From Leishmania martiniquensis (Eukaryota > Euglenozoa > Kinetoplastea > Trypanosomatida > Trypanosomatidae), in assembly GCF_017916325.1 (NCBI RefSeq), contig NC_090150.1, positions 554,936 to 618,935 on the forward strand: a DNA stretch of 64,000 bases. Reading direction: 5' to 3'. The notes under the pieces were generated by a model that saw nothing but the letters and a program-made list of their open reading frames with translations, searched no databases and was not told the DNA's origin. Position 1 is the first letter of the stretch, and each line of letters opens with the position of its first letter. A program made the position numbers and the translations under genes. Shown here piece by piece: positions 37,817-48,692 of this stretch.

Positions 37817-39834
37817 GGCGGCCCCGCAGCGGCTGCCGGAGCGGCTCCGAGAGGTGAGCTAAGCAATCAAAAGATACGGTGGCCGGGCACCGAGAGAGAG
37901 GCCGCACACAGGTGCCTGTGTGCACGAGTATGACTGAAATCTGCGTGTGTGTGTGATAGAGAGGAATGAGGGAAGGGGAGGGGGCCGGTATATGCTCGAG
38001 AGTGCAATGGAGGGCACTTGGTGCCCATCTCCGCCATAGGAAGAGGAAGCGAGGCGGAGAGGTCAGGAAAGCCAAATGCTGCAGCAGTGGGCGCCGCTGT
38101 CGTCGGCGGGGGTGCTGAACATCCTCTCCAAGAGGGCTTACACGGAGCCGTACACAGGGCTGAATCGTCGACACCTCCGCAACATTGTTGCGCGCGGGAG
38201 GGGGAGGAGCACGATGGGGGTGGGGTGCAGCAAGCCAAAGGCACCGGCGTGCTTTCTCTCAAAGACGTCGATGAAAGTAGCGCGATAGGTGAACGGGGGA
38301 ACTCGCGCACCTCTGCTGCGTGTCACCGCGAGGATAACGATTCAGCTTGCACTCACAGGGGTTCTGCGACCACCACCACTACGGCTAAGCAGTACGCAAA
38401 GGGGTCAGCTGCGCGCATGTGTGCGTGCGTGTGTGTGTGTGGGGGGGGGAGGGGGGTGGCGCAAGCGTCGTTGAGGTTGCTGGGCAGCTTGGTGGCGAAG
38501 GGAAACAAGGTTGCTGCAAAAGGGGTTAGCCGACGCAACAAGAGAGGGAGTGACACGAAGGTCAGGCCGCCGTCGTCACCACAGCGTAGGTGGCAGACCA
38601 AAGCGTGCAATGGCTGGAGAAAGGGGGCGAAGAGGCGGATGCTCAACGACACGCAGGCAACTCTAGCCCCTGTTCTGTCCCCACACATAGACTCTCAGAC
38701 CTACGCACGCGTACGCGAAGAGGAAAGCTCAACCGTGTGAGGTTAGAGCGTGTCGGGTAATGTAGGGTGCGCTTGCCAATTGGACAGCAGAGCTCGATGC
38801 GTTTTTTGCCCCGCCGGATGGGGCGGAGGTGAACCGGAGGCCCGGCTCGCCGACCAGGCTGCACTGCACCGGACACGCGTGGACGCCACCTTGTGTGCGC
38901 GGGATGATGACTCTCTCCCTCTGCGTTTCCCACCGTCTTTCCTGCACACGCATGAGTGCTCTGTGCGCAAACGGTGGATACCTGGTGAAGCAGCGAAGCC
39001 CTCTCGCCCTCCACGCCACCATCACCTTTAACACAATAGTTCGGGGAAAAAACGCCCACCCGCTCGCCCAGGAGGTTGTTGACAGGCCCCCGGTAGCGGC
39101 AGTGAGGGTGCCCGTCGAAGCTGCTGTCTGTCCCGTAACGATTGGCTGCGCCGTATTCCTAAATGGTTTGTGTCTTCTCGTTGAACTCGTAACTGCAGCC
39201 CGGTGCTACACCGTTGCTGCAAACTGTGAGCGTTGATTATTCTGTAAGCGGTTGATTGCTTTCCTTATTCATAAGTAAATATGGCTGCGCCCAGTCAACG
39301 TGTTGCCATGCGGCTCCCTAGTTCCCCCCATCCTGTTAGGGAGCAGACGGCGCCGACACCCCACCAGCCCCGTGAGTGGTGTTCGGGTGGCACTGCCTAC
39401 ACGGACTGCGCAGCGAGGGGCCCACCACTAAGTATAAGCGCACTCGCGGGCGGAGCCCGTATGTACCCCTTGCCCGTCCCGCGAGCAGCCTAATGTCTGT
39501 GTGTGCTTTCTCCCATAAAACGATAGTGGCGTGCTCTGTCGACCAGCGTCCCCGGCGGTGTGTGCTCCACGCACCGGGAGGGGGACGAGGGCTGGTCCTG
39601 GCCAGAAGTCTGCTTACAGGAGAAATGAGACCCGCGAGCGCAGCGAAGCCGCGGCGAGATTTGCTCCCCAAATGTGGAGGGGGGCTGTTCAAGCGCATGC
39701 GACTAGAAGGAGCGCCAGCCACCTACATCACGTTCTTCTCCCCCCCTCACGCTTTCTCGTCTCACACACATCACAGTCGCCCGACACTAGACCCTCTAAA
39801 AAGGAAGAGGCCGCCTCGCACACCTCTGCTACTG
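37817..39834. other. 2-kb intergenic region between HRD1-like and MSH3 genes
   Basis: No gene is supported. The left part (37900-38650) is rich in simple repeats, including a G run at about 38440-38456. From about 38740 to 39690 simple repeats disappear and the composition becomes mixed, which suggests retroposon-derived sequence. The whole is likely the 3' UTR of MSH3. Confidence 0.65.
38740..39690. repeat. Candidate degenerate retroposon-derived sequence (SIDER/DIRE type)
   Basis: Nearly 1 kb lacks microsatellites, has no coding ORF and reads as mixed-composition sequence, unlike adjacent UTR. Trypanosomatid 3' UTRs commonly hold SIDER or DIRE remnants. I could not match it to a named element, so this is inference from texture only. 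Confidence 0.25.
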
Positions 39835-42800
39835 TCAGGACGATAGAAAACGACGTACTTCACAGAGATGCTGCCTCATGCGATGCTGCTGCTCCGCCTC
39901 GGCGCTTACACGGCTGGCAGTATCCGTCACTTCACATGGCAGACCCGCTTTTCGGCCAACCGCCACACCGAAGCTCGACGGCGTGACGCCGCGGCACGGC
40001 TTGTAGGTAAAGATCAATGAGGACTTCGTATCACGCTCATCGAGCGTCCCTGAGCCCGACTCCTTGAAGCTCATGTAGTAGCACGTCACGTCACGAGCTT
40101 CGCCCACGTATACTTGCTTTTCTTCAGCCTCGCCGCTTGCAGTCCTCTGCACCGCGTAGGGATCGCATAGGTAGCAGTAATGCGTCACGAATATGGTGGT
40201 CGCTCGACGGTCCAGCAGGTACTCCAGCGTCGCGGCAGCAACGGCGGCGCCGTCGAAGCTGCTTGTGCCACGTCCAAGCTCGTCCATCAGCACCAACGAG
40301 TGGGGCAGCTGCGGGGAGCGCAGGATCCGACACGTCTCGTCCATCTCCGATAGGAAGGTGGAAGCGCCTTCAAGAATGGAGTCGCTGGCGCCCATGCGGC
40401 AATACAATCCCTCGAACACCGGCAGCTCCGCTGCGTCCGCCGGCACGCCGCAGCCCAGTTGTGCTAGCACGGCGAACGTGCCTACCATGCGCATGAGAGC
40501 TGACTTGCCGCCCATGTTGGGACCGGTCAGCAGCCACGCCCCACCAGCGCGCAGTTCCACATCGCAGCTGACGTAGCCGTGAGGAAGAAGCTGATCGAGT
40601 ATGGGGTGGCGACCCTGTCGAATGGTGAGCGCCACGGGCGACGACAGGGGCGTGGAAGACTGCGGCGCACACGCTGGTAGCTCCACGAGCGCTGGCATCA
40701 CGTAGCCCGGCTGCTGGGATACCACCGCCAGGGAGCGGAGGGCATCGAGTGACGCGATGGCCCCGACAACACCTGCCAGCACACGCATCACTTCTGCATC
40801 AGCGACAGTGTCGCGCTGATGCTGCGCCCAAGCCGCGGTCGCCGCCAGCGACAGCCGCTCCGTCGCCGCCGCCAGGGCAATGTGCTGCTCTGTGATAATC
40901 GGCGTGTGATACCGCACGTTCGTCTTGGTGCGTGTCTGCACCACCCAGTGCAACGGCACGCGCGCGCACTTGTTGGCCGGCACGTCAAGTAGAAAAGGAG
41001 TACCGCAGATGGTGCGATACTCGAGCCCCGGCAGGCCCAGCAACTTTCTCGCTGCCTCCAACTCCGCCTGCAGGGCAGCCTCGGCCGCCTGCTTTGCCTT
41101 CAGAAGCGGCAGCAACGACTCTGGTACAGCGCGACCACCCTCCGTGAAGTACTCGAGCGGCGTTGTCGCCTCGGTGCTTAGCAGTGTAGCATGTGCTTCA
41201 AGCAGTCGCGCCACCGCCGCACCATGTACGTCCACCAACAGTTCAGCGAGAAGAGGCGGTGGTCGGCTGCTGCTGGGGCTGACAACATCGTCCCCGCCGC
41301 ACAGCTGGGCGGCCAGTGCTGACACGCTCCTCACCATCCGCAGCAAGCGCACGAAGTCTACGATGTTGCACCGCCCAGCATACAGCTTGCTCACGACGGC
41401 CTCAGCGTCCCCCAACCGCGCGCACTCCTGGAGAAGATCCTCGACTTGGCCGTCGTCTTTGCAGCTCGTGAGGTAGAGGAGAACCTCCTGCCGGGCCCTA
41501 ATGGAGGCGCACTCGCACAGAGGTGCAGCAAGCCACCGGCGCAGGCACCGCGATCCGCACGGTGTGACACTGTGATCCAGCAGCCCAATCAAAGAGCCGC
41601 GCGGTCCTACACTGCTGTGAAACACGTCCAAAGCACGCAACGTGGGGCCGGGAAGGTGCAGGCAGCGGAGGCGCCCGTGCGCACCAACGTCCCTGTGCGC
41701 TGGCGATGACGCGGCTGCCGCTACCGCTGCTTCTTCGTTTTCGCGAAGCGCCCCCGCCGCGGAGTGTTCGCGGGCGCAGAGGAGGCGGTACACCTCGTCC
41801 AGCTTGTAGGGCTTCAGGTACGCCTCGATGGCGGCGTCCATGCTCTGCCCCGCGGCATAGACGTAGCCAGAGACGCTCACGTCCTTGCCATCCTCTTCTC
41901 CGTTTGTCGTGGGCCCAAAATTGAGTGGTAGCCCGTGGTGCAGGGCGGCCGCGTATACCTCTGGCAGCGTCTTCAGAAAGTGCTCTGTGGTGCGGTGCAG
42001 CGCTGCATCGCACCTGCCGCCTTCTTTCGACGAGGACTGCGCTGTCAGTACAATCACCTCGACGATGTCGTACCGCTGAGTGATGTCCTCAAGCTCGAGA
42101 GCACCGAAGACCTCGAAGCGCAGGCACCGCTGCGTCACAAAGCTGACCAGCACCACGGACAGCGACGGGCGACCCGCTGTCGGCATGCCCTCAACGTTCT
42201 TGATCCCACTCGTGCCACCGCCACGACCGGCGCCGACGAAGCACAGAAAAAGCTCAGAGGTGTCTGTGTCTGGCGAAGGAGACGCATGAGGTGCTGACCA
42301 GCCTACTCCACCATCTCCTTCCTCGGCCTCACCCGCACCACTGTGGCTCTCCTCCCCTGCTGCAGCTTTGGCGGCGTCAACAGAGCCACCGCTGCTGCCG
42401 TTACCGTTGGCAACGCGCTCTGTGGGAAGGAGGGTACCGCGGCTGTACAGCTGCGACACCTTGCGGGTGAAGAGGCCGCTCTTGAGTCCATCCGCCGCCC
42501 GCACAGCGGCAGACTCCTGGTCCGCAAAGCCGACGTGGTAGCCCATCGCTACAAGCCGATGCACGTAAAGGTCTACACGAGTGTAAGGAAAGCTGCTGTA
42601 CTCGAAGGGTTGCCCTGGGATGCACAAGATACCGACTCGGCGGCTAACGGTTCGGCTGTCGGAGCCGTAAAACTTCACGCGATAACCGCAGGCGACCATC
42701 AGTATGACGTGCGGTGGAATGGACTCCTTCAGCGCCACCACCTGCTCCTCGAGTGGGGTCAGGCTGACTCCCTCCGTTTCCCCTTTCACAGCCGATCGGC

Positions 42801-42909
42801 AGCATAGCACTTCGATGGCGTGCGCAACGTCTTCCTGATCCTCCGGCCGCCCACGCTTCCGCATCGGTCCTTCTATATGGCGCGCACGAAATGCCCTCGA
42901 AGGCGTCAA
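39835..42909 (-). CDS. MSH3: DNA mismatch repair protein MSH3
   Basis: This is a 1024-aa MutS homologue. The mismatch-binding domain opens with SLTPLEEQVVALKESIPPHV and LMVACGYRVKFYG, the MSH3 form rather than the FYE form of MSH6. Lever and clamp domains follow (for example GPRGSLIGLLDHSVTPCGSR, then LRRWLAAPLCE). The ATPase has Walker A GPNMGGKS at about 794-801, the STFLSEMDET signature, Walker B LVLMDELGRGTSSFDG and the THYCYL switch at about 908. MSH3 pairs with MSH2 to recognise insertion/deletion loops. The N-terminus is short and shows no QxxLxxFF PCNA-binding motif. An alternative start is 42864; a predicted splice acceptor at 42918-42917 leaves only about 7 nt before 42909, so both starts are possible. 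Confidence 0.9.
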   Translation of the reverse strand: MTPSRAFRARHIEGPMRKRGRPEDQEDVAHAIEVLCCRSAVKGETEGVSLTPLEEQVVALKESIPPHVILMVACGYRVKFYGSDSRTVSRRVGILCIPGQPFEYSSFPYTRVDLYVHRLVAMGYHVGFADQESAAVRAADGLKSGLFTRKVSQLYSRGTLLPTERVANGNGSSGGSVDAAKAAAGEESHSGAGEAEEGDGGVGWSAPHASPSPDTDTSELFLCFVGAGRGGGTSGIKNVEGMPTAGRPSLSVVLVSFVTQRCLRFEVFGALELEDITQRYDIVEVIVLTAQSSSKEGGRCDAALHRTTEHFLKTLPEVYAAALHHGLPLNFGPTTNGEEDGKDVSVSGYVYAAGQSMDAAIEAYLKPYKLDEVYRLLCAREHSAAGALRENEEAAVAAAASSPAHRDVGAHGRLRCLHLPGPTLRALDVFHSSVGPRGSLIGLLDHSVTPCGSRCLRRWLAAPLCECASIRARQEVLLYLTSCKDDGQVEDLLQECARLGDAEAVVSKLYAGRCNIVDFVRLLRMVRSVSALAAQLCGGDDVVSPSSSRPPPLLAELLVDVHGAAVARLLEAHATLLSTEATTPLEYFTEGGRAVPESLLPLLKAKQAAEAALQAELEAARKLLGLPGLEYRTICGTPFLLDVPANKCARVPLHWVVQTRTKTNVRYHTPIITEQHIALAAATERLSLAATAAWAQHQRDTVADAEVMRVLAGVVGAIASLDALRSLAVVSQQPGYVMPALVELPACAPQSSTPLSSPVALTIRQGRHPILDQLLPHGYVSCDVELRAGGAWLLTGPNMGGKSALMRMVGTFAVLAQLGCGVPADAAELPVFEGLYCRMGASDSILEGASTFLSEMDETCRILRSPQLPHSLVLMDELGRGTSSFDGAAVAAATLEYLLDRRATTIFVTHYCYLCDPYAVQRTASGEAEEKQVYVGEARDVTCYYMSFKESGSGTLDERDTKSSLIFTYKPCRGVTPSSFGVAVGRKAGLPCEVTDTASRVSAEAEQQHRMRQHLCEVRRFLSS

Positions 42910-45900
42910 TGCCCAACTTTGAGTTGTAAGCGGGCGAAGAGAGAGAGCAGAGCGAGACTAAGTGGACGGCCGAGCGCCTTCCCTCTATGCGTTGCGTTAC
43001 TCTGTGCAATCTGACGCCGGTGACGTCACACGGCGCGGCTGAGGAATCGGAGATATGCCTGTATGTATCTCTATACTGTATCTTTCGTGTCGCTGTATCC
43101 GCACGTGTGTGTGTGTTACGACGAATGTGCAGGAGCTCAGGCCCCCTATTCATGCGAGAGTGCGCGCAGTGACGGTGTGAGAGGCAGATGAGGGGGAAGA
43201 CAGGGAAGAGCGTGGAAGAAAAGCAACCAGAGAGGGGAGGGTAGAAGGGGTAAAATGGATGCGTGAGTGGATCTGCTGCAAGGGGCGCGGCGGCAGAAAG
43301 ATGCAGCCCGTGGAAGCCCTCTTGTGCGAGGATGTGGTTCAGCCAAAACGTTGGCGATGTAAGTACAAAGCCAAATGTGCGAGTGGATGTGAGCCCACGC
43401 GAGCAGCAGTGGAGGCAGAGGCGCTATCCACATGAATGCGAAGGCACAGCTTCGGCAGAAAGTGACAAAGAAAGGGCCCCTAATGTGCAGCACATCGGAC
43501 GGAGCACTGCCTACGTCTATGCAGCCTGCCGTGCCGTGCCGCCAAACTCGTGCCCGCCCTCTGTCGCCCCGCTTCACGCACGCGACACCGCATCTGTCCC
43601 GTGCCACGCCGGTCGTCGTCATCGGCGTGGTGCGCCCACAGTACTTTCGATGCGGCCCCCTGGCCTCAGTCGTTCAGCTCCCAGTGGAAACCCGCCGACA
43701 GCGCGGCCGGCGGCGGGCCACGCAACGGGAAGAACCTCCTTCGTTAGAGCAGCAGCCGTGCCCTTTCGCGAAGCCACTAAAGTCGGTAAATGGGCCTCAT
43801 TGCGGCTCGGGCCGAGAGCCGTAGTTGTCCCAAGAGACGCTCCAGATGGCCCCGCCGTCCGGTGTCACGCAGATTCCGTGCGCCGCTTCCCAACGGGCAT
43901 TGCCCCCACAGGGCGGACCGCCTTTGCCCGGGCACTGTACACAGCTCCCAGCAAGTCCGTACTCCGAGGGGTGAGGGACGGCCTCGATTCCAGCTTCGCT
44001 GAGACTGACGCTGAGACGGCCTGCTGCCTCCTCCGCAGACACCACCGCCGGCTGCGCTGCCTGGCACGTGCCTGCAAGCTGCATGTGGTATATCCACACA
44101 TCAGCCTCCACATTCGTGGCAGGTCACGCGATGTAGAAGGGTGAGCGTCCCATGGTGATATCACCATTCGCGTCGCCTCAGAACCTTAAGTGCTCCCCTT
44201 ATTCGCACAAAGCCCAGCGGAGCGCCCCCCCCCCACACACACACCAGCAGCGCAGAGCGAATGGGGGAGAGCGCCTCAGCCCTCCAGGCACGGCTGCGTG
44301 CGGTAAAATACGGCCTGTTTACCTCCGCCATACCACATCTGCGCTGCACAGACTGCCCTGCGACGACGAGCCGTTCAGTTGGGCACCGGCCGTGCGCCTA
44401 TCGGCGACGAGCACCTTGTCCACCTCCCGCCTTCACAAGAGTCCGCCTATAGTCGTACTCGGCTTCTCTTCTTCCAAGAAGGGGCGAGGGGCGGGACCGA
44501 CCGAGCGCCTGCGTAGAAACTGCAGCACTCAGTGATGGCCGCCGCCTCGAGCGTTGCAGCGCGATCATCTGCTACGCGGTCTTGGGGCTCTGTGAGTTGG
44601 GCAGGTCACGCATACGCGCGCCTACGGTCCCCGCAGCCGTTCTATCCTACGTCTTCGCTCCAGCCGCATCGTCGCACAGGCAGCTGGAATGCCTACGGCC
44701 TCAATGCTGCTGGCACGCAGCAGTGCAGGCAGTAGCTCGCTCGGCAAGGCCACGGCCACCTCCTCGTCTGCTCCACAGCAGACACGCCGGCGAGGCAGCA
44801 GCCACATAATGTGCGACCCTAGACTGCCGCCCGGCACGTTGTATCGTGGGGTGTCGTGGAGCAGCTGCCACACATTCAGCGGCGAGCTCGAGTTCCCCCG
44901 GGCAGGTCCTCCAGGAAAGGGGAGGATCACTCTCCTCTTCACGCTAAGCTTTGAGTGCATGCACCGCGCCAAGGTAACCTTTACTTGGGTCGAGCTCGGG
45001 AACATCCTCTCGGCCTTCGTTGCCCGGCAAGGTCCCCTGTGGCCACGGCGCCGGGTCCACAGTGCCGTCGCCGCACGCGACACCGAAAAGATCTTGACAG
45101 GTGTGGGCTCCTCCCACTCGTCCCGGACTCCGCCATAAAGTACAGAACCGCCTCGCCCGCCGCTATCCACAGGGATAAGCCGGGGCCCCGGCCACGGCTC
45201 CTCGCCCCGGCGGCTGGCGGTCTTCCTGGGGAGAGGGGGGTTAGAGTTGGCGGCTCGTCTGCGGGTCCACTTCCCGGCATCGCTTGTTCAGGCTGTCGCC
45301 AAGAGATGGAGGGGAAGCCGTGTGGGTAGCACCAACGTACCCGTCTCCGCAGCGCACTTGTGGCGCACCGCACCCACGGTGCGGGTGAGCCGGTGTGCTT
45401 GTTCGCAGGAGGAGTGCCCATGCCGGTGATCAGCCAGAGTCGCGCACAGAGGCGGCAGGGCTAAGTCCGCTCTGCCACGCTCCAAAATACTCTGAGAGAG
45501 TCACTACGCGCGTTCTTCGAGCTACAAGATGCTTGCCGGAAGTGCGGCGGGTCCGTCTGGGGGGCCGGCTGCGTGTGAGAGGAGGCGCCCAGGAACGCCC
45601 TGATCGCACCTGGTCCCGACCTTTATTGCGTCTGCGGCCACCCCTTTCCCTGCTGTTGCTGGGACTCTGAAAGCAGGACCCCTTTCTACCCTGCTGCTCT
45701 GCGGGCACGCGCCCCCTCATCCTACCACATCCTACGTGTGCTTCACTCCTGTTTGCGATTAAGCACACAGCCTGTGAGGCGCATCGTCTGCTCACCCCGG
45801 AAACGGCCGCGCTGCCGAGGGTGAGCTCACGTGAAGGCCCCGTTGGAACGGTGAAGAGAGAAGTTGGCGGCGCTTCGAGCCTCAAGCCGCGTTTTCGTTC

Positions 45901-47130
45901 ACTCGGGTTGCGTCGCGCCGCACCTGCCAAATGCGACGCCGTACATCATCGAGATCGTCATGAGAGGCATTTGGGAAGGGGGGAGGTAATTGAGTGCTCA
46001 GTGAGGCCACCGTGAGGTCATGCCGTCTTCGACTCGACGGCGCCAGGTGCGGCAGCCCTCTCCTGGCCGGTCCCAAGTTGGCTCTCCGGTGGCCTCGCAT
46101 GGCTGGGATGCGCGGGCCGCTAGCAGGCGAAGAGGCTGCGGCTGCTCACATCGCGGCCTGAAGCAGCTGCGCTCACTCGACTTTCGGTGCCACCTGTGTA
46201 CGGAGGAAGAGCATCCATGCAGGTGCTCGTCCGTGCGTTTCCGTTCGAGAAGGGGCGCCACGGAGGTTAGTCTCGTCGAAGGGCACCTGGAAGCGATGCT
46301 CATATTCTTCGGGCACCTCCATGCACCCCATCTCACGTCCCCAGCGGCTTCATCACCGCATCCTTCGCAATGCGTATCCCCACGTACACTGAGCATCCCC
46401 CCTTTTTGGGCATTCTTTCTCGCCTATGTGGGTGCGGTCGTAGGATAGTGAAATCGCACTTCGGCACCGAGCGGGCGAGGTTAAGCGAGTCTCGGCCATG
46501 CCGTGAGAAGCCTGTGTGCCGCTGGCTGTCCCAGATCAGCCCCTTGTAGCTCAACGGAAGCAGTTCCGCCCTTCTGGAGTAGGAGGCACACAACCGCCGA
46601 CAGCGTATGCCTGTCTGGCATACGCCGTGTGGCACAGGGGAGAGGGACGGAATGCAATGGGGCCCACGGAATGTGGCCTGATGGGCTTGGGGTGTGCCCC
46701 GAGCGTTTCGCCGTGGACTGGCGGACTCGCCTGCCAGCGTCGGACAGAGAGGTGGAGAGGGAGGCAGAGGAGGAGAGAGTGAGAGGACGAGAGTTCGATG
46801 CCGGCATTCAGTGCCCACGGCGTACGTTTCGGCACAGCAGAGGGGTAAGGGGGAGTGACGTCGCATGTAAGAGCAGCACACGTGCTCATTGGCAGAGGAA
46901 GGAAATGGCAACGGCCCAAAGGCGCAAGAGAGAGGGGTGGGAGACATGAAGGGAGTAAGAGACATCGAAGGTCTTCAGGGGAAGCAGTGCACCGGCGTCA
47001 GCAGGATTGCGCGAGAGCGTGGGAAAGGCCGACAGTGGATGGTGTCGCGTGCGGCCTTCTTACTCCGCCAGGATGGCACCCTTTCCACTGCCCCCCCCCA
47101 CATCATGTGCTTGGCACACGCCACCCTGCT
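42910..47130. other. 4.2-kb gene-poor interval, probably retroposon-derived in part
   Basis: No ORF here resembles a known protein. From about 43260 to 46900 the sequence contains few simple repeats, a mixed composition and many short ORFs on both strands, unlike ordinary spacers in this window. It should be transcribed as the 3' UTR of the 94-aa gene. Degenerate ingi/L1Tc-related elements (DIREs) would look like this, but I could not confirm reverse transcriptase or RNase H motifs. Confidence 0.6.
42917..42960 (-). promoter_or_regulatory. Predicted spliced-leader acceptor for MSH3
   Basis: The minus strand reads TCTCGCTCTGCTCTCTCTCT and further pyrimidines, and the first following AG is at 42918-42917. 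This restricts the translation start to 42909 or below. Confidence 0.35.
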
Positions 47131-47415
47131 TTAGGACCGCATGACGTTGACAAGCCTCTTCTTCTCGAGAAGGTATTCCTTGAACACCTTGTCCACCACT
47201 AAATGATGCCGAACATTCATGCGGCGGTCCTCAGCGAGCATGCTGAGAAGCTCCTCGCTCACGTACTCGCCGGTGGCGGGCTGCACGTGCTGGCATCGCT
47301 TGTCGTGCTCAGGTAGGCTACTCATAAAGTGCACCCGCTCCGCACCGGTGCCCGTGACCGTGGTCTCACCGTAGATGTCCGTGGTCGGTGTACGGTCCAG
47401 CGGCATCGACGACAT
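47131..47415 (-). CDS. Small hypothetical protein (94 aa)
   Basis: This is a short acidic-to-basic protein with no recognisable domain. The first 30 residues are Thr/Gly-rich. The C-terminal half is probably helical, with GEYVSEELLSMLAEDRRMN and then HLVVDKVFKEYLLEKKRLV. Codon composition is gene-like, and it is the only plausible product between MSH3 and GlnRS. It has no signal peptide or membrane helix. Its function is unknown. Confidence 0.6.
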   Translation of the reverse strand: MSSMPLDRTPTTDIYGETTVTGTGAERVHFMSSLPEHDKRCQHVQPATGEYVSEELLSMLAEDRRMNVRHHLVVDKVFKEYLLEKKRLVNVMRS

Positions 47416-48692
47416 CTGCGTAACGGCGACTCACGGGTTCGTGACTCACCCAGAGAGAAGTCAAGGAAGGCGAGCGAGGGGCCGGGGCGCGTGGCTGTGT
47501 GTGTGTGTGGGGGGGGCGGGTGAGAGGGTGAGGAAGGAAGGGCGTTCAAAGTGCAGAAGAGAGGGGAAGCGCGTGTATGCGTCGCTCCTTCAGTGCATCT
47601 GACGCAGTTAAAGTGACGTCCGCGCCAGCGGACGAAGGAAAAGAGAGGAGAGCGGGCGCGCAGAGAGGGGTATACGGCACTTTGAGAGCCGCCGCTTTGG
47701 CATTTAACGTTATGTGCGGCTCCGTCAGGCTGAGGCGCGCTCTATCTGTGGTCAATGGCCGTCGAGAAACGGCGCGTTTGACGTGCGGCACAGGGGCTGA
47801 ACGCCCACTTTACGACGTACACGATCCCGTTTGTGTTCGCTCGAAGTATGGCGTCTACGGGAGCGGAGGTGAGCAAAGTCAGTCAGCACCCCTTCTGTCT
47901 GCGCATTGCAGTTGACTGCTTCTCTTGTCCCTTCATTGCCAACTTGTCTGACGTCACTCTTCTCCGTATGCGGTGAAGGACGTTGCGTGTGCATGTGTGA
48001 GTGATGTGTTGTTAGGATGGGGAGGAGAAGGACAGTCCTCATGGTGGTATACGTGGCGGCGACGTAAAGGCGCCCCGCAGGGTACAACCGAAAAGAAATG
48101 CAAGCATCCATTTCGGGGGGCGTAAGCACACCAGAGCGCCCCATCGCGAACGAAATGGCACACGCCAGCACATCGGCATACAGTCCGCTCCCCTTCTCTC
48201 CTCGCCCCCCAACCACCTGCCCGCCACTCCCTCACCTGGTCTCCGGTGTTCCCTTCTCTCTTCGATACCTTTCCCTACCAAAGCACTTGGAGACACCGTG
48301 ACGCCCTCCTCACAAACTACCTTGGCGGCTCACCGAAAAGATGAGCGTGCGTGAGAGGAGCCGATAGCGATCCCAACGATGTGAGGAAGACGAAAAAGGG
48401 AGGAGCTGCACATCGTTGGAGAGGCTAGATGCAAGGGACGGGTGAGGGGGTGGTAAGATAAGGCTGAGGCGCGCCCTTTCGCGTGCCCGTGTGTTGTGTG
48501 TGTGTGTGTGTGCATCACCTCTACGGTAGTCCGGCAGTGTTGCACACCAGGGAACCGCCGCTGCATGCGTTGTCCTCCTCCCCGACCACCGAGTCACCCT
48601 GCACTGCTTCCCCTCAGTTAAAGGGAAAACAAGAATACGCCAAAGAAGGGGAGGAACACCCGCGCCGTGCTGTGTTCGCGACGGCATCGCCG
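47416..48692. other. Intergenic region between the 94-aa gene and GlnRS
   Basis: No gene is supported. It contains a (TG)n run at about 48495-48512 and a G run at about 47509-47516. It is the presumed 3' UTR of GlnRS and the leader of the small gene. Confidence 0.7.

Noticed and set aside
38018..38740. 240-aa plus-strand ORF in the HRD1-MSH3 spacer
   Set aside because: It is antisense to the unit, Gly/Arg/Ser-rich, and crosses TG and G runs; no domain.
43263..44144. 293-aa plus-strand ORF that could be a gene on the opposite strand
   Set aside because: There is no recognisable domain, the composition is Arg/Ala/Pro-rich, it is antisense to a one-directional unit, and similar ORFs occur in the other frames.
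44622..45421. Possible RNase H or reverse-transcriptase remnants on the minus strand (for example GGSVLYGGVRDE)
   Set aside because: The resemblance is too weak and no catalytic Asp/Glu pattern could be followed; kept only as a general retroposon suspicion for the interval.
46540..46830. tRNA-like A box (TAGCTCAACGG near 46554) and a B-box-like TTCGATGCC near 46795
   Set aside because: The boxes are about 240 bp apart and no cloverleaf can be formed, so this is chance similarity.
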